Source of the DNA: an uncultured Lachnospiraceae bacterium
GTDB lineage: Bacteria > Bacillota > Clostridia > Lachnospirales > Lachnospiraceae
Length of the DNA: 64,000 nucleotides
Reading direction: 5' to 3'
Assembly (NCBI GenBank): GCA_900316075.1
Contig: ONBT01000002.1
Location: 1-64,000 of the forward strand
Shown here: piece after piece, positions 35,137 to 43,742 of the stretch
How the letters are laid out: each line of letters starts with the position of its first letter
Position numbering within the stretch: position 1 is the first letter of the stretch
The notes under the pieces: generated by a model
What the model was told of the DNA's origin: nothing
Databases searched by the model: none
The model's input: only the letters and a program-made list of their open reading frames with translations
Translations under genes and position numbers: made by a program

Positions 35137-35490
35137 ATGAAAGCCGAACGGGCAAAGATCTTCGCCCCCTACAATGCCCTGAAGGGGCTCTACGCGGAGC
35201 TGGCAAAGAAAGAAAAAATCATCGTTCCGAAGAGGGAGCTCTCGGAGGACAAGCTGGAGCTATTGAACCGTTTCTTTTCCGAACTACATCCGGGAGACTA
35301 CATCTATGTGACCTACTATGCAAAGGACCGCTACTCCTATGCTGACGGGGAGGTCAAAGGCTTCACCCCGGACAAAAAGGCCATCCTCCTTTCCACCGGA
35401 AGCCTTTTCGAAGGCGAATCCGACTACGACTGCGGGGACACGGCCGTCCTCGCCATACCTTTCACGGACATCAGTGAAGCGAGCTTCTGA
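35137..35490 (+). CDS. YolD-like protein
   Basis: 117 residues, soluble, beta-rich C-terminal half (GDYIYVTYYAKDRYSYADGEVKG). The YolD-like family is encoded next to UvrX-type polymerases in Firmicutes and may be a functional analogue of UmuD; the biochemical role is not known. It follows the polymerase by 17 bp and shares its SOS-type promoter. Confidence 0.75.
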   Translation: MKAERAKIFAPYNALKGLYAELAKKEKIIVPKRELSEDKLELLNRFFSELHPGDYIYVTYYAKDRYSYADGEVKGFTPDKKAILLSTGSLFEGESDYDCGDTAVLAIPFTDISEASF

Positions 35491-35558
35491 AATAGCAATG
35501 GCCCCAGCATTAGATTCCATGTTATAATACCTCACAGAAGGTATGTCAGGAGAGTACT

Positions 35559-35807
35559 ATGAAACATGACGATATACCTTTAGATGCCAATGGGTATCCA
35601 TTTGAACGTTCATCATTTTGGCTTGAACCAAGGGAATATGGAAAAATCATTTCAGAGATTAATAGCCTTTATGATGTACAATATAAGGAACAGAGACTAT
35701 GTGCTCACCCATCCTTTGGGATAGATGGCGTTGCATATATTTATCTGTTTGAGAATCATGGTTTTAACAATTACAATATTTATCTTCGTTTGTTTAACAA
35801 TAACTAA
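35559..35807 (+). CDS. AT-rich small hypothetical protein (82 aa)
   Basis: 82 residues, starting MKHDDIPLDANGYPFERSSF, aromatic- and Asn-rich C-terminus, no TM segment. Base composition and codons are far more AT-rich than all neighbours, suggesting transfer. AGGAG lies 6 bases ahead of the start. It is followed 13 bp later by another AT-rich gene. It could be part of a toxin or immunity pair; I do not recognise it. Confidence 0.6.
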   Translation: MKHDDIPLDANGYPFERSSFWLEPREYGKIISEINSLYDVQYKEQRLCAHPSFGIDGVAYIYLFENHGFNNYNIYLRLFNNN

Positions 35808-35820
35808 GGAGGTTTTCAAT

Positions 35821-36042
35821 ATGGAAGAATTTACAATAAGGCTAAGTAACGTAAAAGATTCCTACTATGGCTTTATAGTAGCCGTTTTAAGCTATGTAAA
35901 AAAGAAAACATCACGACTAGAAGCTGTAAAGGCATTTATGGATGAACATCCGGAAGCTCTTTCATCAGATATTTTGGAATTTATATCTGATCAGGAGGAT
36001 ATCTACGAAGATGTGGCCTATCCGGCTGCAAAAGTAGGATGA
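35821..36042 (+). CDS. AT-rich small hypothetical protein (73 aa)
   Basis: 73 residues, acidic (MEEFTIRLSNVKDSYYGFIV... EDIYEDVAYPAAKVG). AAGGAGG is 7 bases ahead of ATG 35821, a strong site. Helical pattern and acidity would suit an antitoxin-like or immunity protein, but this is only a guess from size, order and AT-richness. Paired with the gene just upstream. Confidence 0.65.
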   Translation: MEEFTIRLSNVKDSYYGFIVAVLSYVKKKTSRLEAVKAFMDEHPEALSSDILEFISDQEDIYEDVAYPAAKVG

Positions 36043-36066
36043 AATTGAGACAGAAAAGAGTGAAAA

Positions 36067-36098
36067 AGAGTCCCACAGCCGTTTGGCTGCGGGGCTCT
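36067..36098 (-). terminator. Terminator-like hairpin
   Basis: Minus strand AGAGCCCCGCAGCC, loop, GGCTGTGGGACTCT, then TTTTTC. It also closes the end of the plus-strand AT-rich gene pair. Between it and the rpsI terminator lies another perfect hairpin at 36137-36175. Confidence 0.75.
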
Positions 36099-36136
36099 GA
36101 TATAACCGATAGATAATTATCGCTTACTGAACTGTA

Positions 36137-36175
36137 GCGGCGCAAAAAATGCTCCAGTGGAGCATTTTTCGCCGC
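36137..36175. terminator. Bidirectional hairpin
   Basis: Stems GCGGCG and AAAAATGCTCC pair with GGAGCATTTTT and CGCCGC around AGT. The A/T runs flank the GC loop, so the element could end transcription on either strand. Confidence 0.6.
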
Positions 36176-36223
36176 GGCCCCGAGGAGGCCATGCCGACGC
36201 AGGGAACCGCGGCGATAGAGATA

Positions 36224-36280
36224 ATAAAAGGCCCCTCGGCCAACGTCGAGGAGCCTGATAAAGACCTTTGAGGGGCCTTT
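36224..36280 (-). terminator. Terminator of rplM-rpsI
   Basis: Minus strand AAAGGCCCCTC ... GAGGGGCCTTT (11-bp perfect stem, long loop with an inner CTCCTCGACG stem) followed by TTATTATC, directly after the rpsI stop. Confidence 0.88.
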
Positions 36281-36282
36281 GA

Positions 36283-36681
36283 TTATCTCTTGGAGAACTG
36301 CGGTGCGCGTCTTGCTGCTTTGAGACCGTACTTCTTCCGCTCCTTCATACGAGGGTCACGGGTCAGAAGACCTGCGGCCTTGAGAGCGGGACGATACTCT
36401 TCATCAACCGTGAGAAGGGCACGGGAAATGCCGTGACGGATAGCGCCGGCCTGGCCGGTGGTGCCGCCGCCCTTGACGGTGCAGGTGACATCGAACTTGC
36501 CCTCGGTCCCTGTGACAGCGAAGGGCTGACGAACGATGAGCTTCAGGGTCTCAAGACCGAGGTACTCGTCGATGTCGTGCTTGTTGATTGTGATTTTGCC
36601 GGTGCCGGGTGTTACATAGACTCTGGCAACAGAGGACTTTCTCCGACCGGTTCCGTAATATTTTGCATTCTTTGTAGCCAT
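36283..36681 (-). CDS. rpsI: 30S ribosomal protein S9
   Basis: 132 residues, the usual length. [14 protein letters not shown] at the N-terminus and [16 protein letters not shown] at the C-terminus, whose basic tail reaches the tRNA in the P site, are diagnostic. It follows rplM by 15 bp, the universal pair. Confidence 0.99.
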   Translation of the reverse strand: MATKNAKYYGTGRRKSSVARVYVTPGTGKITINKHDIDEYLGLETLKLIVRQPFAVTGTEGKFDVTCTVKGGGTTGQAGAIRHGISRALLTVDEEYRPALKAAGLLTRDPRMKERKKYGLKAARRAPQFSKR

Positions 36682-36696
36682 GATTTCCCTCTCCTA

Positions 36697-37125
36697 TCAG
36701 AATGTAAGCACTTCAGGCTTCTGGGCAGCATGCTTGTGCTCAGGACCTGCATATACGAAAAGCTTCTTGTACATGGTGTTGCCAAGTGCTCCGTGGGGAA
36801 GCATACCGCGAACGGCGTGCTCGATGACGCGCTCGGGATGACGATCCAGCATATCCTTCAGGGTGGTATCCTTGAGACCGCCTACATAGTCGGAATGGCT
36901 GTAGTAATGCTTCTGCTCAAGCTTCTTTCCGGTGACCTTGATCTTCTCCGCATTGACGATGATGACGTAGTCACCCATATCCTCATGGGGAGTATAGACC
37001 GGCTTGTTCTTTCCGCGAAGTACGTTTGCGACTTCGCTGGCGAGACGTCCGAGAGTCTGTCCATCGGCATCAACTACATACCACTTTCTCTCGACCTCGG
37101 CCGGGTTCGGCATATATGTCTTCAT
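36697..37125 (-). CDS. rplM: 50S ribosomal protein L13
   Basis: 142 residues. The start at 37125 (MKTYMPN) follows GGAGGATATT; a longer upstream start has no support. [33 protein letters not shown] and RGMLPHG are family hallmarks. A strong promoter and a leader of over 200 nt precede it, as expected for an autoregulated ribosomal operon. Confidence 0.99.
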   Translation of the reverse strand: MKTYMPNPAEVERKWYVVDADGQTLGRLASEVANVLRGKNKPVYTPHEDMGDYVIIVNAEKIKVTGKKLEQKHYYSHSDYVGGLKDTTLKDMLDRHPERVIEHAVRGMLPHGALGNTMYKKLFVYAGPEHKHAAQKPEVLTF

Positions 37126-37358
37126 AATATCCTCCAAATCGGGCAGGGACTGATGAAACCTGTCCGCGCGCGGCTCTTCGATTTCCTGTTGCGGTGAGAG
37201 GCCGCTGAAAAAGGAAAAGCCTGTGCAATAGTGCAACGATTGTCTGTGGACGCCGCCGGGAAAATGTCCGAAATCCCGGAGCAGTCACAAAACTGTCTGA
37301 AGCCTGCTTCTTTCCTGGGTTTCCGGGGCTTTGGAAACACAGGCAGATTTTCGCAAGC
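37126..37358 (-). promoter_or_regulatory. Long 5' leader of rplM-rpsI
   Basis: About 230 nt between the promoter and the L13 start, with several GC stems (for example CCGGGA near CCCGGC). Firmicutes use an L13 leader for feedback control; I cannot confirm that fold by eye. Confidence 0.4.
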
Positions 37359-37364
37359 TTGTCT

Positions 37365-37393
37365 ATTATAATATGGTGAATCCGCTTCGTCAA
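37365..37393 (-). promoter_or_regulatory. Sigma-A promoter of rplM-rpsI
   Basis: Minus strand TTGACG, 17-base spacer, TATAAT; close to consensus, as expected for a ribosomal operon. Confidence 0.88.
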
Positions 37394-37471
37394 GAAAAAA
37401 GAAGTCTGGAATGCACCAATTCACATACAAAAACAGGATGGGATTGTCTGCATGGGCGCGAAATCACAGTA

Positions 37472-38308
37472 TCAAAACTCCGGATAGTCAATCCGTACCA
37501 GAGTCAGGCCCCTGGCAGGAGCTGTCGGCCCAGCAGCCTCCCGATCCTTTGCGGCGAGGATGCCGGGGATGGAAGAAGCACTTGTCCGCCCCAGGCCCAC
37601 ATTGATCAGAGTTCCGGCGATGATGCGGACCATATTGTAGAGAAAGCCGTTCCCGGTGACCTCGATATCTACCTCATCACCATATTCAGCAATGCCGCCG
37701 GACGGGGCGGATCCCGCCATTTCCGGCGCAAGGGCGTCGTCTTTCCCGGGAAAGCAGCCGCCTTCAGGCACCCCTGTCCGGAAGACCCGTATACTGTAAA
37801 TGGTCCGCACGAAGGAGTCCGTCTGACTGTGAATGGAGGCAAAGGAGGTGAAGTCGTGCTCCCCGACGAGGAAGTCCGCGGCTTCCTGCATGGCGGCCGT
37901 GTCCAGGTTCCCATATACACAGTGCGTGTAGCGGCTCCGCAGGGGGTCCGGGAAGGTCCGGTTCAAAATCCGATAACGATAAGTCTTGGAGGTCTTTGTA
38001 TAGCGGGGATGGAAGTCAGGCCGAGCCTCATGCGAGGCCTGCACGACGATGTCCGGCGGCAGGCTCCGGTTCAGGGCATAGGAAATCTTCTCCGCCGGAA
38101 TCGTCGTCTGTGTGTCGAAGACCCAGACATTGCCCAGGGCGTGCACCCCGGCGTCGGTCCGGCTGGCACCCAGGAGCTTTATATTATCCTCATGAAGGAC
38201 CTTCTCAAGTTCCTGCAGAAGGACCGCCTCTATAGTCAGGGCATTGGCCTGTATCTGGCTGCCCGCGTAAGCCGTTCCGTCGTAAGCGACGACCAGCATG
38301 ACCCGCAT
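37472..38308 (-). CDS. truA: tRNA pseudouridine synthase A
   Basis: 278 residues. Catalytic Asp in GASRTDAGVHALG near residue 52; NRSLPPDIVV, HPRYTKTSKTYRYRI and FLYNMVRIIAGTL are hallmark TruA segments. It modifies U38-40 in anticodon loops. An insertion (GCFPGKDDALAPEMAG region) makes it about 30 residues longer than usual. The start codon overlaps the ecfT stop (TGATG). Last gene of the ecf cluster. Confidence 0.97.
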   Translation of the reverse strand: MRVMLVVAYDGTAYAGSQIQANALTIEAVLLQELEKVLHEDNIKLLGASRTDAGVHALGNVWVFDTQTTIPAEKISYALNRSLPPDIVVQASHEARPDFHPRYTKTSKTYRYRILNRTFPDPLRSRYTHCVYGNLDTAAMQEAADFLVGEHDFTSFASIHSQTDSFVRTIYSIRVFRTGVPEGGCFPGKDDALAPEMAGSAPSGGIAEYGDEVDIEVTGNGFLYNMVRIIAGTLINVGLGRTSASSIPGILAAKDREAAGPTAPARGLTLVRIDYPEF

Positions 38309-39108
38309 CAGAAGAGGACCTTCAGGGCAATGGTGCCCGCGAGAAAAATTCCCAGGGCCGCGTAGCCCCAGAGGTCATTTCCGGTATAGTGGAGGGGATT
38401 CATCTTCGTCCGCCCGTCCCCGCCCGAGTAGCAGCGGGCCTCCATGGCCAGGGCCAGGTCATTGGCCCGGCGGAAGGCTGAGACGAAAAGGGGCACAAGG
38501 AGGGGAATCATATTCTTGGCCTTCGTGATGATATTGCCGGACTCGAAATCCGCTCCCCGGGCCATCTGGGCCTTCATGATTTTGTTGGTCTCGTCGATGA
38601 GGATAGGGATGAAGCGGAGGGCAATCGACATCATCATAGCGATTTCATGGACGGGCACATGCAGGGCAGAAAGGGGCGCCAATGCCGTCTCGAGGCCGTC
38701 CGTCAGATTGTTGGGCGTCGTGGTCAGGGTCATGATGGAGGTTCCGATGATGAGATAGAACATGCGGACCATCATGATGACAGCATTGTAGATTCCGGCG
38801 TCCGTGATGGTGATAGCCTTCCACTCAAAGACCGCATTCCCGGGCGTGAAGAAGAGGTTGAATATAGCTGCAATCAGAACCAGCACCATGATGGACCTGA
38901 GGCCCTTTGCCATAAAGGAAAAGGGCACGTGGGACAGGCGGATGATCAGAATCAGAAAGCCCGTGACCAGGATGAAGGAGGGAATATTGTCCATGACGAA
39001 GAGGGCAATGATCCAGACCAGGGTCCCCATGAGCTTGACCCGGGGGTCCATATAGTGGAGGAGGCTGTCCGCCGGGTAATACTGTCCGATTGTTATATCA
39101 CGAAACAT
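38308..39108 (-). CDS. ecfT: ECF transporter T component
   Basis: 266 residues, about five or six TM helices. The two coupling motifs are ARGADFE (ARG) and MEARCYSGG (ARC), which bind the ATPases. With EcfA1 and EcfA2 it forms the shared energising module for vitamin or metal S components, none of which is in this window. Its stop overlaps the truA start and its start touches the ecfA2 stop. Confidence 0.95.
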   Translation of the reverse strand: MFRDITIGQYYPADSLLHYMDPRVKLMGTLVWIIALFVMDNIPSFILVTGFLILIIRLSHVPFSFMAKGLRSIMVLVLIAAIFNLFFTPGNAVFEWKAITITDAGIYNAVIMMVRMFYLIIGTSIMTLTTTPNNLTDGLETALAPLSALHVPVHEIAMMMSIALRFIPILIDETNKIMKAQMARGADFESGNIITKAKNMIPLLVPLFVSAFRRANDLALAMEARCYSGGDGRTKMNPLHYTGNDLWGYAALGIFLAGTIALKVLF

Positions 39109-39968
39109 TAGTGCCTCCCCAATGCTTTGAGAATCATATCTTCCGCCTCTTCCACTGTCACGGCCGGAGAAACGGAGGAGTCGCGGAAGAAGCCCTTATT
39201 TATAAGTTTTTCGGTGAAGGAAGTGACAGCCGGCACCGAAAGAGAAAGGGCAGAAAGCTCCTTTCCGTGGGCAAAGACCTCGTGAGGCGTCCCGTCGAAG
39301 ACCACCTGACCGTCATTCATCACAAGAATCCGGCCCACATACTCCGCCACGTCCTCCATGGAGTGGGAAACGATGATGATGGTGATGCCGGAGTTGTCGT
39401 GAAGCTCCTTCAGAAGGCCGAAGAGCTCGTCCCGCCCCTGGGGATCGAGGCCGGCCGTGGGCTCGTCCAGAATCAGGGTATTGGGCTTCATGGCCAGAAC
39501 CCCGGCGATGGCCGCTCGCCGCTGCTCTCCGCCGGACAGGGCGAAGGGGGACTGGTCGAAGGAATCATCCGGGAAGTGGACCTTCTTCAAGGCATCATAG
39601 GCCCGGAGGGTCTGCTCCTTTTCGTCCAGGCCCTGATTCTTCGGCCCGAAGCAGACATCTTTCATGACCGTCTCTTCGAAGAGCTGGTTCTCCGGATACT
39701 GGAAGACCATGCCGACCTCCATGCGGAGGTCATGAAGAGAATAATCTTTGTCGTAGATATCCTGGCCGTTGTAGTAGATGGTGCCGGACGTACCCTTGAG
39801 AAGGCCGTTTAAGTGCTGCACCAGGGTCGACTTGCCGGAACCCGTGTGGCCGATGAGGCCGATGAACTCCCCGTCGTCAATTTTCAGGGAGATGTCTTTT
39901 AAGGCCGGGACCTCGTAGGCTGTCCCCGGCTGGTAGGTATAGGAAAGGTGGTCCAGAATGAAACTCAT
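39108..39968 (-). CDS. ecfA2: ECF transporter ATPase EcfA2
   Basis: 286 residues. Walker A GHTGSGKST near residue 40, Q-loop FQYPENQLF, signature LSGGEQRR, Walker B LILDEPTAGLDP and His switch VSHS. Start at 39968 with GAGGG ahead; the longer frame upstream has no site. Middle gene of ecfA1-ecfA2-ecfT. Confidence 0.96.
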   Translation of the reverse strand: MSFILDHLSYTYQPGTAYEVPALKDISLKIDDGEFIGLIGHTGSGKSTLVQHLNGLLKGTSGTIYYNGQDIYDKDYSLHDLRMEVGMVFQYPENQLFEETVMKDVCFGPKNQGLDEKEQTLRAYDALKKVHFPDDSFDQSPFALSGGEQRRAAIAGVLAMKPNTLILDEPTAGLDPQGRDELFGLLKELHDNSGITIIIVSHSMEDVAEYVGRILVMNDGQVVFDGTPHEVFAHGKELSALSLSVPAVTSFTEKLINKGFFRDSSVSPAVTVEEAEDMILKALGRH

Positions 39969-40051
39969 TGTATCCCTCAGGCTGGTTGAAAGCGGTTCAT
40001 GCACTGCAAAATGCAACCGCCGCATTGGCGCTGTTCTCCTGCTGCCGTGCT

Positions 40052-40933
40052 CTACATTACTCTCATGAGACCCTCTAGAAGCTCCTCTTCGGTAAGGACG
40101 GCGGGCGGCAGGTCAACCCCGTCCCGGCGCAGGCGTTCCGCAAGGAGGGTGATCTGGGGCAGGGACAGGTGGTGCTTTTTGATTCCGGCCGTGTCCGCAA
40201 ATACCTCCCGGGGCGTGCCCTGCATGACGACCTTCCCCTTGTCCATGGCATAGATATAGTCGGCTTCGACGAGTTCTTCCATGTAGTGGGTGATCCAGAG
40301 AATCGTGACCCCCTTTTCCCGATTCAGTTCCCGGGCCACGGAAAGGACGTCCCGCCGCCCTTCCGGATCCAGCATGGCCGTCGCTTCGTCGAAAATAATG
40401 CATTCCGGCTCCATGGCCATGACTCCGGCGATGGCGACCCGCTGCTTCTGGCCGCCGGACAGGTGGTTGGGAGAGGACTTCCGTTTCTCCCACATGCCGA
40501 CAGAGGTCAGGGCTTTTTTCACCCGTTCCCGGATTTCATTCGTGGGAACTCCCAGATTCTCCGGCCCGAAAGCCGCATCCTCCTCGACAACAGAGGAGAT
40601 GATCTGATTGTCCGGGTTCTGGAAGATCATGCCGGCCTTCCGCCGGATGGGAAGGCGGTTGTTCTCCTCGGACGTGTTCATGCCGCACACGGTGAGAACC
40701 CCTTCCGAGGGAAGAAGGAGGGCATTGATATTTTTTGCAAGGGTGGATTTGCCGCAGCCGTTGTGACCGATGATGCCTACGAACTTGCCCCGGGCCACTT
40801 CGATGTCGACGTGGTCGATGGCCGTGTCGATACTCTCAACATTGCCGTTTTCGTCCCGGCGGAAGTATTCGCAGACCAGCTGCTTTCCTGAAATGATGTT
40901 CTGAAAATCTTTTGCAGCTTCCGTAGCTGTCAT
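40052..40933 (-). CDS. ecfA1: ECF transporter ATPase EcfA1
   Basis: 293 residues. Walker A GHNGCGKST, FQNPDNQII, signature LSGGQKQR, Walker B CIIFDEATAMLDP and His ITHYME; the A1-type Walker B (DEATAMLDP) distinguishes it from A2. Start ATG 40933 with AAGGACGG ahead. First gene of the ECF module. The stop codon lies within a near-copy of the AT-rich motif (40051-40068). Confidence 0.96.
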   Translation of the reverse strand: MTATEAAKDFQNIISGKQLVCEYFRRDENGNVESIDTAIDHVDIEVARGKFVGIIGHNGCGKSTLAKNINALLLPSEGVLTVCGMNTSEENNRLPIRRKAGMIFQNPDNQIISSVVEEDAAFGPENLGVPTNEIRERVKKALTSVGMWEKRKSSPNHLSGGQKQRVAIAGVMAMEPECIIFDEATAMLDPEGRRDVLSVARELNREKGVTILWITHYMEELVEADYIYAMDKGKVVMQGTPREVFADTAGIKKHHLSLPQITLLAERLRRDGVDLPPAVLTEEELLEGLMRVM

Positions 40934-40989
40934 AATATACCGTCCTTGGGCTTCCGGCCTCAGAGGAGGTCCGGTGCCATATAATCGGT

Positions 40990-42159
40990 TTACTGTTCTT
41001 CCCTGAGTTCGGTGATGAACTCCTCGATTCGCTCGAGGGCTGCCTTCAGCTTGTCCAGGGAATAGGCGTAGGAAATGCGGATGAAGCCTTCCCCCGAGGC
41101 CCCGAAAGCCGTACCGGGAACGACTGCCACCCTCTTTTCCTGCAGCAGTTTCGTCGCGAACTCGTCGCTCGAGAGGCCGAACTCCTGAATGGAAGGGAAG
41201 ATATAGAAAGCCCCGAAAGGCTCGAAGCACTTGAGACCCATCTCCCGGAAACGATGTACCAGGTAGCGGCGGCGCTCATTATACTCTTCCTTCATCTCGG
41301 CCACCTCCGCGTCGCAGGACTTCAGAGCCACGATGGCCGCATACTGGGACGTGGTCGGGGCGCACATGATGGCGAACTGGTGAATCTTCAGCATCTGCTT
41401 CAGGATGACCGCCGGAGCGCAGGCATACCCCAAGCGCCAGCCGGTCATGGCAAAGGCCTTGGAGAAGCCGTTGATATAGACCGTCCGCTCCTTCATCCCG
41501 GGAAGGGAAGCAATCGTGCAGTAGTCGTCCATGTAGCAGAGCTCGGAATAGATTTCATCCGTCAGGACGAAGATGTCGTGCTTACGGATGACAGCGGAAA
41601 TCGCCTCCAGGTCGGACCGCCGCATGACGGCTCCGGTGGGGTTGTTGGGATAGGGCAGAATCAGGACCTTGGTCTTTTCCGTAATGGCGTTTTCCAGTTC
41701 CTCCGCCGTCAGGCGAAATTCATTCTTCTCCTGCAGGGGCAGAAAGACGGGCTTACCGCCGGCCAGCACCGTACAGGGCTCATAGGAAACATAAGAAGGC
41801 TGTGGAATGATAACCTCGTCCCCAGGGTCCAGCATGGCCCGAAGGGCAATATCTATGGCCTCGCTGCCGCCGATGGTGACCATGATTTCAGACTTGGGAT
41901 CATAGTCCACGTCGTATTTCCGGGCCACATAGGCAGAAATCTCCTGCCTGAGTTCCTGAAGACCGGTATTTGACGTATAGAAGGTCCGCCCCTGCTCCAG
42001 AGAATAGATGCCCTCGTCCCGGATCCGCCAGGGGGTATCGAAGTCGGGCTCGCCGACGCCGAGGGAAATGGCATCCTCCATGGTCCCTACGATGTCAAAG
42101 AACTTGCGGATGCCGGAGGGCTGAATCATAACAATGGTTTTCGACAGAGGGTCTCTCAT
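40990..42159 (-). CDS. Class I/II aminotransferase
   Basis: 389 residues, PLP fold-type I. The PLP lysine is in INGFSKAFAMTGWRLGY near residue 233, with NPTGAV, DEIYSEL and the substrate Arg in FIRISYAYS. Typical of aspartate/aromatic or MalY-like aminotransferases; substrate not determinable. The start overlaps the stop of the Lrp-type regulator by 4 bp (ATGA), so that regulator probably controls it. Confidence 0.94.
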   Translation of the reverse strand: MRDPLSKTIVMIQPSGIRKFFDIVGTMEDAISLGVGEPDFDTPWRIRDEGIYSLEQGRTFYTSNTGLQELRQEISAYVARKYDVDYDPKSEIMVTIGGSEAIDIALRAMLDPGDEVIIPQPSYVSYEPCTVLAGGKPVFLPLQEKNEFRLTAEELENAITEKTKVLILPYPNNPTGAVMRRSDLEAISAVIRKHDIFVLTDEIYSELCYMDDYCTIASLPGMKERTVYINGFSKAFAMTGWRLGYACAPAVILKQMLKIHQFAIMCAPTTSQYAAIVALKSCDAEVAEMKEEYNERRRYLVHRFREMGLKCFEPFGAFYIFPSIQEFGLSSDEFATKLLQEKRVAVVPGTAFGASGEGFIRISYAYSLDKLKAALERIEEFITELREEQ

Positions 42160-42635
42160 GACATAGGTATCCTTTCATCCTTCTTCGTCTCTGTCATGAC
42201 GATGCCGTGGTCCTTGTAGCGCTTGAGGATGAAGTTCGTCTTCGTCTGGATGACGGAGTCAAGGGGAGACAGCTTCTCGGAAACGAAAGAAGAGACTTCC
42301 TTCAGGGTCCGGCCCTCGACGGTGACCATGAGGTCGAAGCCGCCGGAAATCAGGGAAACGGAGTCGACCTCCGGGTACTGGTAAATCTTCCGCGCGATGG
42401 CGTCGAAGCCCATATTCCGCTGGGGAGTGACCGACACTTCGATCATGGCGGTCACGCGCTCTACGCCGATTTTGTCCCAGTTGATCATGGTGTTGTAGCC
42501 GGAGATGATGTTCTCCTTCTCCATGGCCGTGACCTCGGCAGCAACGGCCTCCGGGTCCTCCCCGATCAGGACGGCCAGCTCGTCAATGTCCACGCGGGCG
42601 TTCTTTTCCAGAACCTTCAGAATCTTCTCTCTCAT
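42156..42635 (-). CDS. Lrp/AsnC-family regulator
   Basis: 159 residues. HTH in ~1-55 (LKVLEKNARVDIDELAVLIG), then the RAM ligand-binding alpha/beta domain with SVSLISGGFDLMVTVEGRTLKEV. Amino-acid sensing is typical. AGGAG 6 bases ahead of the start; a copy of the AT-rich motif just upstream. Coupled to the aminotransferase. Confidence 0.93.
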   Translation of the reverse strand: MREKILKVLEKNARVDIDELAVLIGEDPEAVAAEVTAMEKENIISGYNTMINWDKIGVERVTAMIEVSVTPQRNMGFDAIARKIYQYPEVDSVSLISGGFDLMVTVEGRTLKEVSSFVSEKLSPLDSVIQTKTNFILKRYKDHGIVMTETKKDERIPMS

Positions 42636-42647
42636 CTCTTTCTCCTG

Positions 42648-42664
42648 TTATGACTAATGTAAAA
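42648..42664 (-). repeat. AT-rich repeated motif copy
   Basis: TTTTACATTAGTCATAA directly ahead of the AGGAG of the Lrp-type gene. Confidence 0.62.
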
Positions 42665-42742
42665 CCCCATGAGCGGGTATAATGTCCGTCTTGCAGCACA
42701 GTACGCAGCAGTTCTGCTTCTTCCATACTGCCGCCTGCACTT

Positions 42743-43741
42743 TCATTTCGAAGCCGGCACCTTGTGCAGTTCGTCGATATCCGGCGGAGTCAGAAAGCGG
42801 GCCGTATCGTCGTAACGGATGACCCGATCCTTTCCGGCCGTCGTCCGCCCGATGTAGGAAGCCGCGATTCCCTTCTCTTTCAGGGCTTCGATGACTCCGT
42901 TTCCGTCCTTGGCCGCAATCAGCATGGAACCGGAACTGATGAGGCGGTAGGGGTCAATCCCGTAGAACTCGCAGATTTCCACGGTCTCCTGGCGGATGGG
43001 AATTTTTTTGAGGTCACAGTCCAGGCCTACATCGGAGGCCTCCGCCAGTTCCCAAAGGGCCCCGTAGATGCCCCCTTCGGTCACATCGTGCATGGCAGAA
43101 GCTCCGGCTGCCGCAGCCGTAAGGCCGTCCTCCACGACGGACATTTCATTGATGAAGGAAGCCGCCCGGTCTATAAGGTCCGCGGGAAGCTTCGTCAGAA
43201 GCTCTTTCCTGTGTTCCGAGGCAATGATCGAAGTTCCCTCGAGACCGATGGCCTTCGTGACAATGAGGTCCATGCCGGGCTTTGCCCCGCCGGTCGTAAT
43301 GACCCGGTCCTTCGGGCATTTCCCGACCCCGGTCACGGAAAGAAGGGGCTTTTTCACGACATCCGTAATTTCGGTGTGGCCGCCCATGATTTCAATGGAA
43401 AGCTCCCGGCACTTGTCCGTAACCTCTCCCATCAGGGAAGAGATGTCCTCTTCCGTGGTTCCCACCGGAAGCAATACCGTGAGAAGGATACCCACCGGTT
43501 CCGCTCCGGCAGAAGCCAGATCGTTTGCAGTCACGAGGACAGCCAGATCGCCTGTGTTCTTCTCCGCGGCCGTAATCGGATCCGTCGACATGACGAAAAC
43601 CTCGTCCGAGAAGTGTGCGAGGACGCAGCAATCTTCTCCGACCCCGCTGCCCAGGAGGACTTCCGGCCTCTTTCCTGAAATCTTCCCGAGGACGCTTCGT
43701 TTCAGTATATTTTCCGGTATTTTTCCCGGCTTCAGTTCCAT
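42743..43741 (-). CDS. AIR synthase-related protein, HypE-like
   Basis: 332 residues. N-terminal ATP-binding half GSGVGEDCCVLAHF and DPITAAEKNTGDLAVLVTANDLASAG, with MGGHTEIT and C-terminal HDVTEGGIYGALWELAEAS, the PurM/HypE/SelD superfamily pattern. No C-terminal Cys of HypE is seen, so it is not standard hydrogenase maturation protein; such proteins are common in gut Clostridia without known role. The start overlaps the VanW stop (TAATATG). Confidence 0.88.
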   Translation of the reverse strand: MELKPGKIPENILKRSVLGKISGKRPEVLLGSGVGEDCCVLAHFSDEVFVMSTDPITAAEKNTGDLAVLVTANDLASAGAEPVGILLTVLLPVGTTEEDISSLMGEVTDKCRELSIEIMGGHTEITDVVKKPLLSVTGVGKCPKDRVITTGGAKPGMDLIVTKAIGLEGTSIIASEHRKELLTKLPADLIDRAASFINEMSVVEDGLTAAAAGASAMHDVTEGGIYGALWELAEASDVGLDCDLKKIPIRQETVEICEFYGIDPYRLISSGSMLIAAKDGNGVIEALKEKGIAASYIGRTTAGKDRVIRYDDTARFLTPPDIDELHKVPASK

Positions 43742-43742
43742 A

